From Candidatus Pacearchaeota archaeon (lineage in GTDB: Archaea > Nanobdellota > Nanobdellia > Pacearchaeales > GW2011-AR1), in contig NZCQ01000035.1 in NCBI GenBank assembly GCA_002688335.1, positions 1 through 39,680 on the forward strand: a stretch of DNA of 39,680 bases, written 5' to 3'. Made by a program: the position numbers and the translations under genes. Shown one piece after another: positions 6,429 to 14,820 of this stretch; the stretch's first letter is position 1; each line of letters begins with the position of its first letter. The notes beneath the pieces were generated by a model. The model worked only from the letters and a program-made list of their open reading frames with translations, made no database searches and had not been told where the DNA came from.

Positions 6429-8987
6429 CTATCTCCTAGTAATTGATTCCTTTTTTCTTAAGAACCTTAATCCAATCCATCCAAAAACAACTAATCCAAT
6501 AAATAGCAGACCATAAGCAATTGTTTGCTTACTCTCTGGACCTCCAATAGCAGCTCCAGTAATATTTGGTCTAAATCTATTTATTAAATTTCTAAAAAAT
6601 TCTAATAATGGATTCCCTTGGTTTTCTTCACTTTCATTTATGATAATATCTTCTATCTCATTATCCACTACTTGTTCATCGATACTCTCATCATCAATAA
6701 CCTGGTTATCATTACCTGTACTAGCAGAACTTGTTGTAGTACTTCCCCCAGAACTTCTGCTACTACTAGAACTTCCCCCTCCACCTCCTCCGCCACCACT
6801 ACTAGGAGGAGCTGGACAAGAACCACAATCTACACCACATGAAGAACACGATTCTCCTTCGCTACATATAGAATCTCCACAAAATTCTTTTTGTTCTTTA
6901 ACAGCAGAATGCTTTAATCCAGTTATTTTATACTGCGTATTGTTATTTATTAACTCACATCCATAATCACTAGTTGTTCCAGGACAAGTTATCCAATATT
7001 CATTTTCTCCAGTACAATCTAATGTAAACTCATTAACTGATTCTATTTCTTGATCTTTAATACATAATCCAGTAACATCAGATATTTTATCAAGATAAAT
7101 AGTCTTAGTTTCATTTTGAGAATCTAAGTCTAATCCTCCTATAATTAGATAAGAATAACTACTCTCTTTAGAGTTTTGTTGTATAGAAAAATTCTCTATA
7201 TCTAAGAGCTCTCTAGTAACATCAAAATCAAATTCAATTAAAATCTTTTCATCACTTTCTACTTTATGTGATGTGAAATTCTCTGAGCTTAAATTAATAG
7301 TCGTTTCATTGTTTGATAAATGACTTAAATCACCAATAAATCCATCACAATTATTATCTGCCCCATCTCCCCTAATTTCATCGACTGGATCACCAGGAGC
7401 ACAGGTGTCTTCCTTTTCTCCAATAATGCATAAATAACTACCTTCCCTAGAACACTCACCTATTCCGCAATTAGTTGTCTCATTAAACCAAGTTTCATTA
7501 AAACCATCATCTTCTAAATCATCAATGCAATTATCATCTATAAGATTACAAGATTCAAAAGCTCCTGGATAAGTTAAGTCTCTTGAATCATCGCAGTCTG
7601 AACCTCCAACAATATCTATATCAAAATTATCTGCATCACTATCCAAATTTAAGCTCAACAAACTAACTGTTAAAGAGTCAACTTCAATATCTATAAAATA
7701 AAATCCATTAATAGCTATCTTATAATTATCGAAAGGAATTAAGGTTGTGAAGTCTATACTTTGTTCTGGGACAATATTTGATTTATCAACATAAAACCAT
7801 CTCTCAGTATTGATATTCTTCTCTAAAGATAAATTCTCAAAATCATTATTAATTGATATATCATCAAGTTGAATCTCAGAATAATCAACATCTATGATAA
7901 TAGCACCTTCTTTAGTTTGAGTTTGAGATAGACTCTCATAAAAAAATTCATTATTTCCAATCTTATCTTCAACATTTTCTCTGCTTAATTCATCTTTAAA
8001 AAACAAATTTGCAATTTGTCCTGAGGTAAAATCATCCTTAATGCTACTTGTTACAGCATGAAAATTATTTAGTAAAACCAAAGGAACATTTTCATCTAAT
8101 AGATGAGAATAAACAGTAGACACTACGCCATCGTTTGTTTCATCATGATTTGATAAACAATAACCATAAGCAGGACTTCCTCCACTTGTTTCATCAAACA
8201 ACTTATGGCCGGCAATGGTTAAGTAACTAACATCTTTATTTAACTCATTAGAATGGAACAATTCCCAAATATAATCACTGCCTATCTCAAAATCTTTGGT
8301 TGCCTCAGAATTTCCATTAAGCGATGGTACACTAAACAAATTATAGGGTTTAGCGGTACCATCAATTAGTTCCTGACAGTATGGATGATCTTCGTTAATA
8401 TTAATATTGGTTATACCGTCTACTAAATTGGCAAAATACGATCCATAAAGAGGGCTAGAAATTGTAACTATTTTGTTTATATCATCATTATATGCAAATA
8501 CATTTCCATTAGTATCAATCCCTAAATTGTGTATATAACCAATAACAGCTAATCCTCCCTGGCTGTGCGCAATAACATTAACATTATCAAATCCATTATC
8601 CCTGTATCCTTCCCCCAATATTTTACCTATAGATTCACCAACTACCCCTGCATTCTTTCTACTGCTCAGATTTGCAGGATAATAATCTAACCTCCAAACA
8701 TCATAACCTTCATTCCTTAGATAGTCTTCAATTTTCCATTCATCATCTTTTTCAGTGTTCCCATTAGCAATATTACTCCATCCATGAACTAATAAGATAG
8801 GTTGTCTTGATACATTGATAGTGTTGTTTTCAAATGTAATCGGTGTGCATGCAATACAACCTCCTCCGGTTCCCGTCCAACGTCCATGTGTTAAATCATA
8901 AGCAGGATAATCAACACCAACTTCATATGCATTAATAAAAGATATGTAGATTATCAATGTGGCAACAAGTATCGTTTTTAGTTTCAT
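6429..8987 (-). CDS. Large secreted, membrane-anchored alpha/beta hydrolase (lipase-like) with MopE-type metal-binding and Cys-rich repeats
   Basis: 852 aa. Order: signal peptide (MKLKTILVATLIIYISFINA); an alpha/beta-hydrolase domain at about 40-330 with oxyanion HGW motif (PILLVHGWSN), nucleophile elbow VIAHSQGGLAVIGY (Ser about residue 143) and candidate acid/His near NDGVV and NNFHAVT; a beta-rich linker; two MopE-like metal-binding motifs (SDCDDSRDLTYPGAFESCN with DDNCIDD, and GDGADNNCDGFIGD); a C-G-D-x-x-C-S-E-G-E-S-C-x-x-C cysteine module; a Gly8-Ser/Thr-rich spacer; ITGAAIGG; a transmembrane helix; and a basic tail. It is most likely a cell-surface esterase/lipase or peptide hydrolase standing off the membrane. 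Substrate unknown. It is convergent with the preceding gene (3-bp gap) and divergent from the winged-helix gene at 9055. Confidence 0.85.
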   Translation of the reverse strand: MKLKTILVATLIIYISFINAYEVGVDYPAYDLTHGRWTGTGGGCIACTPITFENNTINVSRQPILLVHGWSNIANGNTEKDDEWKIEDYLRNEGYDVWRLDYYPANLSSRKNAGVVGESIGKILGEGYRDNGFDNVNVIAHSQGGLAVIGYIHNLGIDTNGNVFAYNDDINKIVTISSPLYGSYFANLVDGITNININEDHPYCQELIDGTAKPYNLFSVPSLNGNSEATKDFEIGSDYIWELFHSNELNKDVSYLTIAGHKLFDETSGGSPAYGYCLSNHDETNDGVVSTVYSHLLDENVPLVLLNNFHAVTSSIKDDFTSGQIANLFFKDELSRENVEDKIGNNEFFYESLSQTQTKEGAIIIDVDYSEIQLDDISINNDFENLSLEKNINTERWFYVDKSNIVPEQSIDFTTLIPFDNYKIAINGFYFIDIEVDSLTVSLLSLNLDSDADNFDIDIVGGSDCDDSRDLTYPGAFESCNLIDDNCIDDLEDDGFNETWFNETTNCGIGECSREGSYLCIIGEKEDTCAPGDPVDEIRGDGADNNCDGFIGDLSHLSNNETTINLSSENFTSHKVESDEKILIEFDFDVTRELLDIENFSIQQNSKESSYSYLIIGGLDLDSQNETKTIYLDKISDVTGLCIKDQEIESVNEFTLDCTGENEYWITCPGTTSDYGCELINNNTQYKITGLKHSAVKEQKEFCGDSICSEGESCSSCGVDCGSCPAPPSSGGGGGGGGSSSSSRSSGGSTTTSSASTGNDNQVIDDESIDEQVVDNEIEDIIINESEENQGNPLLEFFRNLINRFRPNITGAAIGGPESKQTIAYGLLFIGLVVFGWIGLRFLRKKESITRR

Positions 8988-9033
8988 TTTAGTTTAGTCT
9001 TAACACTCTTATAGCGATGTAGCATTTATTTAT

Positions 9034-9047
9034 AAACATTAATGTTT
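9034..9047. promoter_or_regulatory. Palindromic operator candidate between TATA and the winged-helix start
   Basis: AAACATTAATGTTT is a perfect 14-bp palindrome directly after a TATA-like TTTATAAA (about 9029-9036) and 7 bp before the ATG at 9055. A bound dimer there would block the 9055 transcript, as in an autorepressor. The divergent hydrolase gene starts 47 bp to the left. Confidence 0.5.
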
Positions 9048-9054
9048 CCCTTTT

Positions 9055-9312
9055 ATGATATTTGAATTTGCAGAAATTAGGTGTATCTTAGAAGTTTTGA
9101 AATTGTTGAATAAGAATGAATCAAAATATTCTACGATGTTTAGGGAAACAAAAGTTAGCCACACTACTCTGCAACCAGTTTTAAAAGAATTGAATGAAAA
9201 GGATTTCATAAACAAACACGATGTAGGTCACATGAAAGTAGATTATGAAATAACTGATAGAGGAAATAAGCTCTTAAAACTCCTTACCGAATTAAAACAG
9301 CTAGTGAACTAA
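9055..9312 (+). CDS. Winged-helix DNA-binding protein
   Basis: 85 aa, a single winged helix: helix 1 IRCILEVLKLLNKN, helix 2 STMFRETK, recognition helix SHTTLQPVLKELNEKDFI, wing KHDVGHMKVDYEITDRG, final helix KLLKLLTELKQLV. It resembles archaeal MarR/PadR-like one-domain regulators. It is divergent from the surface hydrolase, and a perfect palindrome lies in the 67-bp shared intergenic region, so control of itself and possibly of the hydrolase is plausible. Confidence 0.8.
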   Translation: MIFEFAEIRCILEVLKLLNKNESKYSTMFRETKVSHTTLQPVLKELNEKDFINKHDVGHMKVDYEITDRGNKLLKLLTELKQLVN

Positions 9313-9324
9313 AGAGCTTTTTAG

Positions 9325-9798
9325 TTATTTTGATAAGGGTCTAAATATATATAGGTAACACAATATAGCAAAGAAAACTGTTACAGCTATGTAGCTCCAA
9401 AATAACTCAATTTTTCCCATTATCTCCAATTCATTGATTAAGGTAAACATAGAGGTTAGAAAAATAACAGATGTTAAGTAGATTATTACGGTATTAAAAA
9501 TAGCACTTAATTTTTCTTTTTCATTATGTAATGCTACATCAAATCCTTTTTGAGTCAATTCTATGCTCCACTCACCATACCTTTTATCCTTATTCGTAGG
9601 TTCGATAATCTTTATCATCTCTTGTTTCTCCAAGAAATGTAATGGAGAAAAAACATCAAACTGAGTAAGACCTATTTCTTCTGCTATTTTTCTCTCAAAT
9701 TCATCTATGTCTTTTATGAACCCATATACCATGTTCGGGTTGTTATAAAGATATTTCAATAATCTTTTCCAAACATACTTATGTTTCTTTTCTTTCAT
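9325..9798 (-). CDS. Winged-helix protein with two C-terminal membrane helices
   Basis: 157 aa. Residues 1-95 form a winged-helix-like domain (KRLLKYLYNNP..., LTQFDVFSPLHFLEKQEMI as helix-turn-helix, then YGEWSIELTQKGFDVAL as wing). Two hydrophobic segments follow: TVIIYLTSVIFLTSMFTLI and FWSYIAVTVFFAILCYLYIF. A membrane-tethered DNA-binding protein is a known archaeal arrangement, but the DNA contact here is inferred from fold only. It ends 12 bp from the convergent winged-helix gene and lies 31 bp downstream of the next membrane protein on the same strand, with which it may form an operon. Confidence 0.7.
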   Translation of the reverse strand: MKEKKHKYVWKRLLKYLYNNPNMVYGFIKDIDEFERKIAEEIGLTQFDVFSPLHFLEKQEMIKIIEPTNKDKRYGEWSIELTQKGFDVALHNEKEKLSAIFNTVIIYLTSVIFLTSMFTLINELEIMGKIELFWSYIAVTVFFAILCYLYIFRPLSK

Positions 9799-9829
9799 TA
9801 AAATTAGTAGATTTTGTAGTTAAAAAATA

Positions 9830-10468
9830 TTAGTAAAAAGGGGTTACGGTTTCCTCTCCCCCAATATCTTTTGATTCATATTTTATTTTGCAGATTCTTT
9901 CCTCAGGGATAGATTCATAAATAAAGGAAACCATATATTCTGTAGTTCTATCAATTTCAGGAATACTAATAACAAACTCATCTTGTTTAAGCTCAGATAT
10001 ACTAACTCCATTTTCAGGACAGGCCATCATAAAAAAACCATCGAGAAAATCCTCCACAGACTCCCTATCTTGATTATGGCAATCAATGTTTAAATTTAGG
10101 TCATAAGTTTTTTTACCCTCATTTCTAATATAAATCCTAAGAAAATCATATCTATCTTCTTGTTTATCTAGTTTTAATCTCCACAATAGACTTGATGAAC
10201 AGGCATCTAGCTGATAGAATCCACTCAAAAATTCATAACTCATATCTTCTTCAGAATGTATTGAAAACATTATTTGAGGTTTATCTGGGATTAAAAGTGA
10301 AATATCCTTCTTTATGTCATTTATATCCTTAGATAAATTTTGATATTGATCATTAGTGTCTTTATCCATTTGATAGTCATGATATAATCCCCACCCCCCA
10401 ATAATTGTTCCTACTCCCGCTACTAGTAGCGTTAACAATGATATCACTATAATCCATTTATTTTCCAT
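9830..10468 (-). CDS. Single-pass membrane protein of unknown function
   Basis: 212 aa from ATG 10468; an in-frame TTG one codon upstream is less likely. One N-terminal transmembrane helix (IIVISLLTLLVAGVGTIIGGW) is followed by a short coiled coil (KDTNDQYQNLSKDINDIKKDI) and a beta-rich soluble domain with two cysteine-containing stretches. No family is recognised. It is probably the first gene of a two-gene leftward unit with the winged-helix membrane protein. Confidence 0.65.
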   Translation of the reverse strand: MENKWIIVISLLTLLVAGVGTIIGGWGLYHDYQMDKDTNDQYQNLSKDINDIKKDISLLIPDKPQIMFSIHSEEDMSYEFLSGFYQLDACSSSLLWRLKLDKQEDRYDFLRIYIRNEGKKTYDLNLNIDCHNQDRESVEDFLDGFFMMACPENGVSISELKQDEFVISIPEIDRTTEYMVSFIYESIPEERICKIKYESKDIGGEETVTPFY

Positions 10469-10549
10469 CAATATTATCTGTTTCGTGGAATTTTATATCT
10501 TTCTATACTCCTAAAATAATCTTATATACTTCAAATCTTTCTTTTTAAC

Positions 10550-11464
10550 ATGAAACAAATAATTGAAAAAGAAATTGAAAGAATCTTTAGCAAGAATAGT
10601 ATAGCTAAGGTAAAATCTATAAAAAAATTTGACATTGGATTTAATAATGACATTTATTCAATTAATGATAAATTCATTATAAAAATATGTAAAAATAGAT
10701 CAAAAGAGAATGATTTTAAAAAAGAAATTATTTACTATAAACTATTTAGAAACGAAATTCCAGTTCCTAAGATATTATTTGTGGATATATCTAAAAAAAT
10801 AATAAATAGATGTTATTTTGTTTACAAAAAGATAGAGGGAGAAAACCTCTATGCCAAATGGCACTTACTTAAAGGTTCTCAAAGAAAACAAATAGTAAAA
10901 CAAATTTGTGGGATATTGAAGATAATCAATAATTCCAATAAGAAAGGCCAAATAGATTGGCATAAGAAAAGATATTCTAAGATTAGAAAACTTCTTACTA
11001 AAATCACAAATAAAAACATCTTATCAAGTAAACTTATCCAAAAAACAAAAGATTTTGTAGAAAAAAATCATCATATATTAAAAGAGCAAAAACTAGGGTT
11101 AGTATATTGGGATTTGCATTTTGATAACATTCTCATTAAAAATTCAAAGGTGGTGGGATTCTTAGATTTTGAGGGTATTGATATTAGATCAATTGATAAC
11201 GTCTTAGATGCCATAAGAAGAATGCAAAATTATCCTAAAGTATATGCTTCAAAAGAATCTGAAAAATTTGTTAAGAGAAAAGACTACTCAAGTCTATTGA
11301 AATGGTTCGAGGAATTTTATCCAGAACTATTTGATTTTGACAAAATTAATAATAGATTAGATTGGTACTCAATAGAATATGATTTATCATTATTGCTCAG
11401 ATATCCTGACAATTTGGAGCTGAAGAAAAGATTGGCAAAAACTGTAAAATGGAAGATAATCTAA
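10550..11464 (+). CDS. APH/ChoK-family small-molecule kinase-like protein
   Basis: 304 aa with the aminoglycoside/choline kinase fold. The N-lobe has strand-lysine KFIIKICKN and an EIIYYKL helix with its Glu. The C-lobe has the catalytic loop YWDLHFDNILI (Brenner-type H-G-D-x-x-x-x-N, with the usual His-Gly replaced by Tyr-Trp but Asp and Asn kept) and the metal-binding Asp in VVGFLDFEG. Such enzymes phosphorylate hydroxyls of antibiotics, choline, homoserine or thiosugars; the substrate cannot be read. TATA TTATATA lies about 24 bp before the ATG. The 3' end overlaps the next gene by 16 bp, so the two are translationally coupled. Confidence 0.82.
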   Translation: MKQIIEKEIERIFSKNSIAKVKSIKKFDIGFNNDIYSINDKFIIKICKNRSKENDFKKEIIYYKLFRNEIPVPKILFVDISKKIINRCYFVYKKIEGENLYAKWHLLKGSQRKQIVKQICGILKIINNSNKKGQIDWHKKRYSKIRKLLTKITNKNILSSKLIQKTKDFVEKNHHILKEQKLGLVYWDLHFDNILIKNSKVVGFLDFEGIDIRSIDNVLDAIRRMQNYPKVYASKESEKFVKRKDYSSLLKWFEEFYPELFDFDKINNRLDWYSIEYDLSLLLRYPDNLELKKRLAKTVKWKII

Positions 11465-11937
11465 AGAAGTTGAAGTTAAAAGTTAGTATTGCAAAATTTT
11501 TAACATTTCATAAAAATAGAGTATCTCTTTTGAAAGAATTGTTGCAAAAGAAGGTTCATGGAAGACTTATATTCCAAGTTTCATTTCTTGGTTTCGAGAG
11601 TTTGGGAAAGGTATTATATCCAAAAGAAGAAAATTCCAAAAAAAGATTTCTTGATGCCTTGAAGGTTATTAATGTGGATGATGCTATTATTTTACATAAA
11701 TATTGGAGAAATCCTTTAACTCATGAAGGATTTGTATCGGGTATCTGGACATCATTAGAAACCTGGGGTGATGACGATCTCTCATTTGCATCATTTATTG
11801 ACGATTCTGATACTAATAAGATAAGAGGCGGTGTAGAATATCCCCCAGGTTCGATCCTTGCAATGTATGAGGGATTAATTAGATGTTCAGAAAATTACTT
11901 CAAGGAAAGGGAAATCAAGGAAGTTGTCATAGAATAA
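11449..11937 (+). CDS. HEPN-like protein with an RNxxxH motif
   Basis: 162 aa, mostly helical. The centre has HKYWRNPLTHEGF: R-N-P-L-T-H fits the R-N-x-x-x-H ribonuclease signature of HEPN proteins, preceded by an amphipathic helix (FLDALKVINVDDAIIL). The rest (WTSLETWGDDDLSF, YPPGSILAMYEGLI) is unfamiliar. HEPN proteins are metal-independent RNases or their inactive relatives in toxin-antitoxin, CRISPR and abortive-infection systems. The gene overlaps the APH-like kinase by 16 bp. A kinase-fold partner controlling a HEPN RNase would be analogous to HEPN-MNT pairs, but that is inference. The HEPN call itself rests on the motif plus helicity. Confidence 0.6.
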   Translation: MEDNLKKLKLKVSIAKFLTFHKNRVSLLKELLQKKVHGRLIFQVSFLGFESLGKVLYPKEENSKKRFLDALKVINVDDAIILHKYWRNPLTHEGFVSGIWTSLETWGDDDLSFASFIDDSDTNKIRGGVEYPPGSILAMYEGLIRCSENYFKEREIKEVVIE

Positions 11938-12028
11938 AACCTTTGGTAAAGGCTAACTATTGACAATTCAATTTGTAGGAAATTATTTAAAAAGAAATTA
12001 ATTTAAAATTTTAAGGTAATAATACAAA

Positions 12029-12703
12029 ATGGTAGGAAGATTATTTCTAAGCGGTGGAGGAGATGAAAAACAAACTTATAAAATTGATGAAGAATTTTTA
12101 AGGGGGGTTGAGAAAATTCTTTACATTCCAATTGCATGGAAGGATGGAGATTACGAAAGTTGTAAACGATGGTTTAGTAATGCAATGGGAATGCATAAAA
12201 AAGTTCATATTACGACACTAACAGAACTTTCCAATGCGCCAAGTCTTGAAGATTACGATGCAGTGTATGTTGGAGGGGGAAATACTTTTAAACTTCTTGA
12301 TGAAATGAAAAGATTTAATTTTGATGATAAATTACATAAATACTTTCTAAATGGAGGAACAGTTTATGGAGGTTCTGCTGGAGCAATAATCTGGGGTAAT
12401 GATATTAATATTGCATTGTATTGCGAAGATGCTGATGAAAATAAAGTTAATTTAAAGGATACAAAGGGTATAAACGTAGTCAGTAATTGTGATGTCCAAT
12501 GTCATTTCTTTGATAATCAAGAAAAAGAGCATTTAGATTATGTTGATGAAAATAATAGGAATGTTGTAGCACTACCAGAAGAATCTGCTTTATTAATATC
12601 AAAGGACGGGTCTAAGGTAATTGGTGATAAACCGGTAACTTTATTTACAAGGGGAAAGATTAAAAAATTTGAAGTTGGAGAAAATTTCAATATGAGTTAT
12701 TAG
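12029..12703 (+). CDS. Peptidase family S51 (dipeptidase E/cyanophycinase-like)
   Basis: 224 aa with the class I glutamine-amidotransferase-like fold of S51 peptidases. Visible motifs: LFLSGGGDE at the N-terminus, YVGGGNTFKLLDEM (the conserved G-G-G-N-T/Q), and the nucleophile elbow VYGGSAGAIIWG with the catalytic Ser at about residue 120. A C-terminal CDVQCHFFDNQEKEHLD supplies the usual His/Asp. S51 enzymes cleave after Asp (PepE) or degrade cyanophycin; this length matches PepE. A SD-like AAGG precedes the ATG at modest distance, and it opens a run of rightward genes on the element. Substrate preference is unknown. Confidence 0.85.
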   Translation: MVGRLFLSGGGDEKQTYKIDEEFLRGVEKILYIPIAWKDGDYESCKRWFSNAMGMHKKVHITTLTELSNAPSLEDYDAVYVGGGNTFKLLDEMKRFNFDDKLHKYFLNGGTVYGGSAGAIIWGNDINIALYCEDADENKVNLKDTKGINVVSNCDVQCHFFDNQEKEHLDYVDENNRNVVALPEESALLISKDGSKVIGDKPVTLFTRGKIKKFEVGENFNMSY

Positions 12704-12733
12704 ATTTTTATACATCTATAACCATCAATATAT

Positions 12734-13480
12734 ATGAAAAAGAAAATAGCAGTTATTGGTAAGGGAAAGTTTGGATCTCAAATCGCCACAATATTAAAAG
12801 ATAAATATGGATCAGAATATTTATTTCCAACAAGAAAAGATAAGAATAAGACTGATAAAGATAAAACAGATTTCCCAAATATATCCATTAATAATATTAA
12901 GGCTGTAGAAAATTCAGATATAATTCTCTTACTTACGCATCCAAAAGATGCCAGTGAAGTCTTACAAGAGATAGATTCAGTTATTAATAATAGATTGATA
13001 GTTAATTTTACATCAAAGGAGTTAGATTCACAACATCCCTTATTAAATGTTGCTTGTTCGCCAGTAATTGAAGGAAGAATTACTACGATTTTGTATAATC
13101 CAAATGAAAAAGTCAAGAAAAAAGACATAGAAATGTTTGCAGAAATATTTAAGCCATTAGCAAAAAATTTCATGGAGTGTGATAATTCAGTTGCTGAACT
13201 AGGTCTTATGTCAAGAATCCGTGCTCATATTTTCAATTATTATAGAGACTTATTAAAAGAAGGTCATAATGGAAGTAATCTTAAATCTCACTTTGACCAT
13301 GCTATTGAAAGCCTACTAAATTCTGAAGGTATTGAGAACCAAACACAAAAAGCTCAGACCAAGGGAGGATTTACTGAGGAGATAAATAATCTATATAATG
13401 AAGACAATTTATTTGAAAAATTGGTTAAAAAAGAAAAAGATGTCATAAATAGTAAAATAAAATCTATTCAGGAAAATTAA
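12734..13480 (+). CDS. ProC-like NAD(P)-dependent reductase
   Basis: 248 aa. Rossmann motif at the start: KIAVIGKGKFGSQIATIL (G-x-G-x-x-G variant GKGKFG). Then ENSDIILLLTHPKDASEVL, which matches the cofactor-binding strand of pyrroline-5-carboxylate reductase-like proteins. The C-terminal helical domain ends with QTKGGFTEEINNLY, resembling the P-G-G-T-T-x-x-G active-site loop of ProC, though here TKGGFTEE. Proline synthesis is one possibility. The departures in that loop suggest a different imine or keto substrate. It lies 30 bp after the S51 gene, and its stop overlaps by 4 bp the stop of the convergent PLP-fold gene. Confidence 0.7.
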   Translation: MKKKIAVIGKGKFGSQIATILKDKYGSEYLFPTRKDKNKTDKDKTDFPNISINNIKAVENSDIILLLTHPKDASEVLQEIDSVINNRLIVNFTSKELDSQHPLLNVACSPVIEGRITTILYNPNEKVKKKDIEMFAEIFKPLAKNFMECDNSVAELGLMSRIRAHIFNYYRDLLKEGHNGSNLKSHFDHAIESLLNSEGIENQTQKAQTKGGFTEEINNLYNEDNLFEKLVKKEKDVINSKIKSIQEN

Positions 13481-14610
13481 CTATCATACCTATTAGACTT
13501 ATCATATCCAATAACTAAAAGGTTTTTTCCTTCAACATTTTTAGCTATATCTAATGCGACATTGATTCCTGCTTTTGTGGTTCTACCAAATCCATCTGCA
13601 GATTCAATAGGAGAATCCCAGTGTACTAATTTCTTAGTATCATCTCTACCAGTTAGGTCACTATACTGTGCATCCATCCTCTCACTGCTAACAAGAGCAA
13701 CATCATCAACCAATTCTAATGAATTTGTTATATGGGGAAAGTCAATTCCTTGAAAGCTAGTTCCAGGTAATTCATGTCTAGATAAACTTCCGGGTTTAAT
13801 TCCAAATCTTCTCTCATACTCTCCAGGATGTTTTAAATCATATAGAACAGCAGCTTGAACAGTCTCAAAAGGAACAATTCTCGTTCTTGTATCATCTATT
13901 GATTGAACTTCCTTTCCTAAATCAAATCCTCGTAAATTATAGGGAGCTCCTTCTTCCATAAAAGTTCCAAGAATGCCTTGAGCCATATTATTCCAATACT
14001 GAAATACTCTACCAGGCCCTAAAACACTAGATCCGTTTCCAATTGCTGGAATAAAGTAATGAATATTATCTAATTCCTCAAATGCCTCACTTGCTATGCC
14101 TTCTAAAGCTCTTAATGTGAGTTCATTATTGGTCCCCCTTTCTTCACCCATTGAGTGGTTCATAAAATGATACTCTCCCTTATTTTTAACCAAAAATCTT
14201 CTTAGAAATCTTGGAAATCCATTTACATAATCTTCCGCAGGAGTAAAAATTAAATGGTCTTCATCAGGTAATTGTTCTAATATAGCTCTTTCCCTTGCTT
14301 TCTCTCCACCTGCAGGTAGAACCATATAACAATCATATCCTAGTTCCTTACCAATTCCTGCAAAAGAAACTCCTGCAGAACCAGAACTTGTTTCTAACAC
14401 CTTATCTCCTGGTTTAATCCTACCTCTTTGCTCATCATGCTTAAATATCTCAAGATATACCCTATCGTAATGACTTTGAAAAGGATTGTCAAATTCCCTT
14501 TTTATCCATATAGAATTACCATTAGGAACTTGTCCTTCGTATCTAACTAATGGAGTTCCACCTATTTTTTCTTCCCATTCTCTATAAAGTGTTCCTCTAT
14601 CTTCTTGCAT
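13477..14610 (-). CDS. Cysteine-synthase-fold (PLP fold type II) protein lacking the catalytic lysine
   Basis: 377 aa from ATG 14610, preceded by an in-frame TTG two codons earlier. The fold type II layout is clear: IGGTPLVRYEG, IWIKREFDNPFQSHYDRVY, the PLP-phosphate/substrate loop ETSSGSAGVSFAGIG, CYMVLPAGGEKARERAI and FIPAIGNGSSVLGPG (the Gly loop). In cysteine synthases and threonine synthases the second motif reads N-P-x-x-S-x-K-D-R, where Lys forms the Schiff base. Here it is NPFQSHYDR with Tyr at that place, so ordinary PLP chemistry is not expected unless another lysine serves. It may be a scaffold, a sensor or a novel enzyme. It is divergent from the HD-domain gene, with nested palindromes in between. 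Confidence 0.75.
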   Translation of the reverse strand: MQEDRGTLYREWEEKIGGTPLVRYEGQVPNGNSIWIKREFDNPFQSHYDRVYLEIFKHDEQRGRIKPGDKVLETSSGSAGVSFAGIGKELGYDCYMVLPAGGEKARERAILEQLPDEDHLIFTPAEDYVNGFPRFLRRFLVKNKGEYHFMNHSMGEERGTNNELTLRALEGIASEAFEELDNIHYFIPAIGNGSSVLGPGRVFQYWNNMAQGILGTFMEEGAPYNLRGFDLGKEVQSIDDTRTRIVPFETVQAAVLYDLKHPGEYERRFGIKPGSLSRHELPGTSFQGIDFPHITNSLELVDDVALVSSERMDAQYSDLTGRDDTKKLVHWDSPIESADGFGRTTKAGINVALDIAKNVEGKNLLVIGYDKSNRYDS

Positions 14611-14620
14611 TTTCAATTTT

Positions 14621-14661
14621 CTCAGAATTAATCTGAGGTATTATCACCTCTATAATATATG
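14621..14661. promoter_or_regulatory. Nested palindromes and TATA in the divergent promoter region
   Basis: CTCAGA-ATTAA-TCTGAG (14621-14637) overlaps GAGGT-ATTATC-ACCTC (14635-14650), followed on the minus strand by the AT-rich TATA candidate ATATATTATA (14652-14661). They lie upstream of the PLP-fold gene start at 14610. Farther right, CCGAAAT (about 14703) and ATTTCGG (about 14750) form a third inverted pair. These look like operator sites, but no regulator can be assigned. Confidence 0.45.
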
Positions 14662-14820
14662 TTAAAATACACATTTTTAAGCCTTTCGCATTATAGTCTA
14701 TTTTCCGAAATAAACTGCTGAATCTTATGTGTAAACTTACGAAAGAAATTTCGGATTTTGGTAAAATAGATGGCATTTTAATAGATAAATTAATTTAAAT
14801 CATCCTTATGTTAGGATATC

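Noticed and set aside
6618..6966. Two open frames rich in Thr, Ser, Pro and Leu
   Set aside because: They are complements of the Gly8/Ser/Thr spacer and Cys module of the surface hydrolase on the minus strand; composition mirrors that low-complexity DNA.
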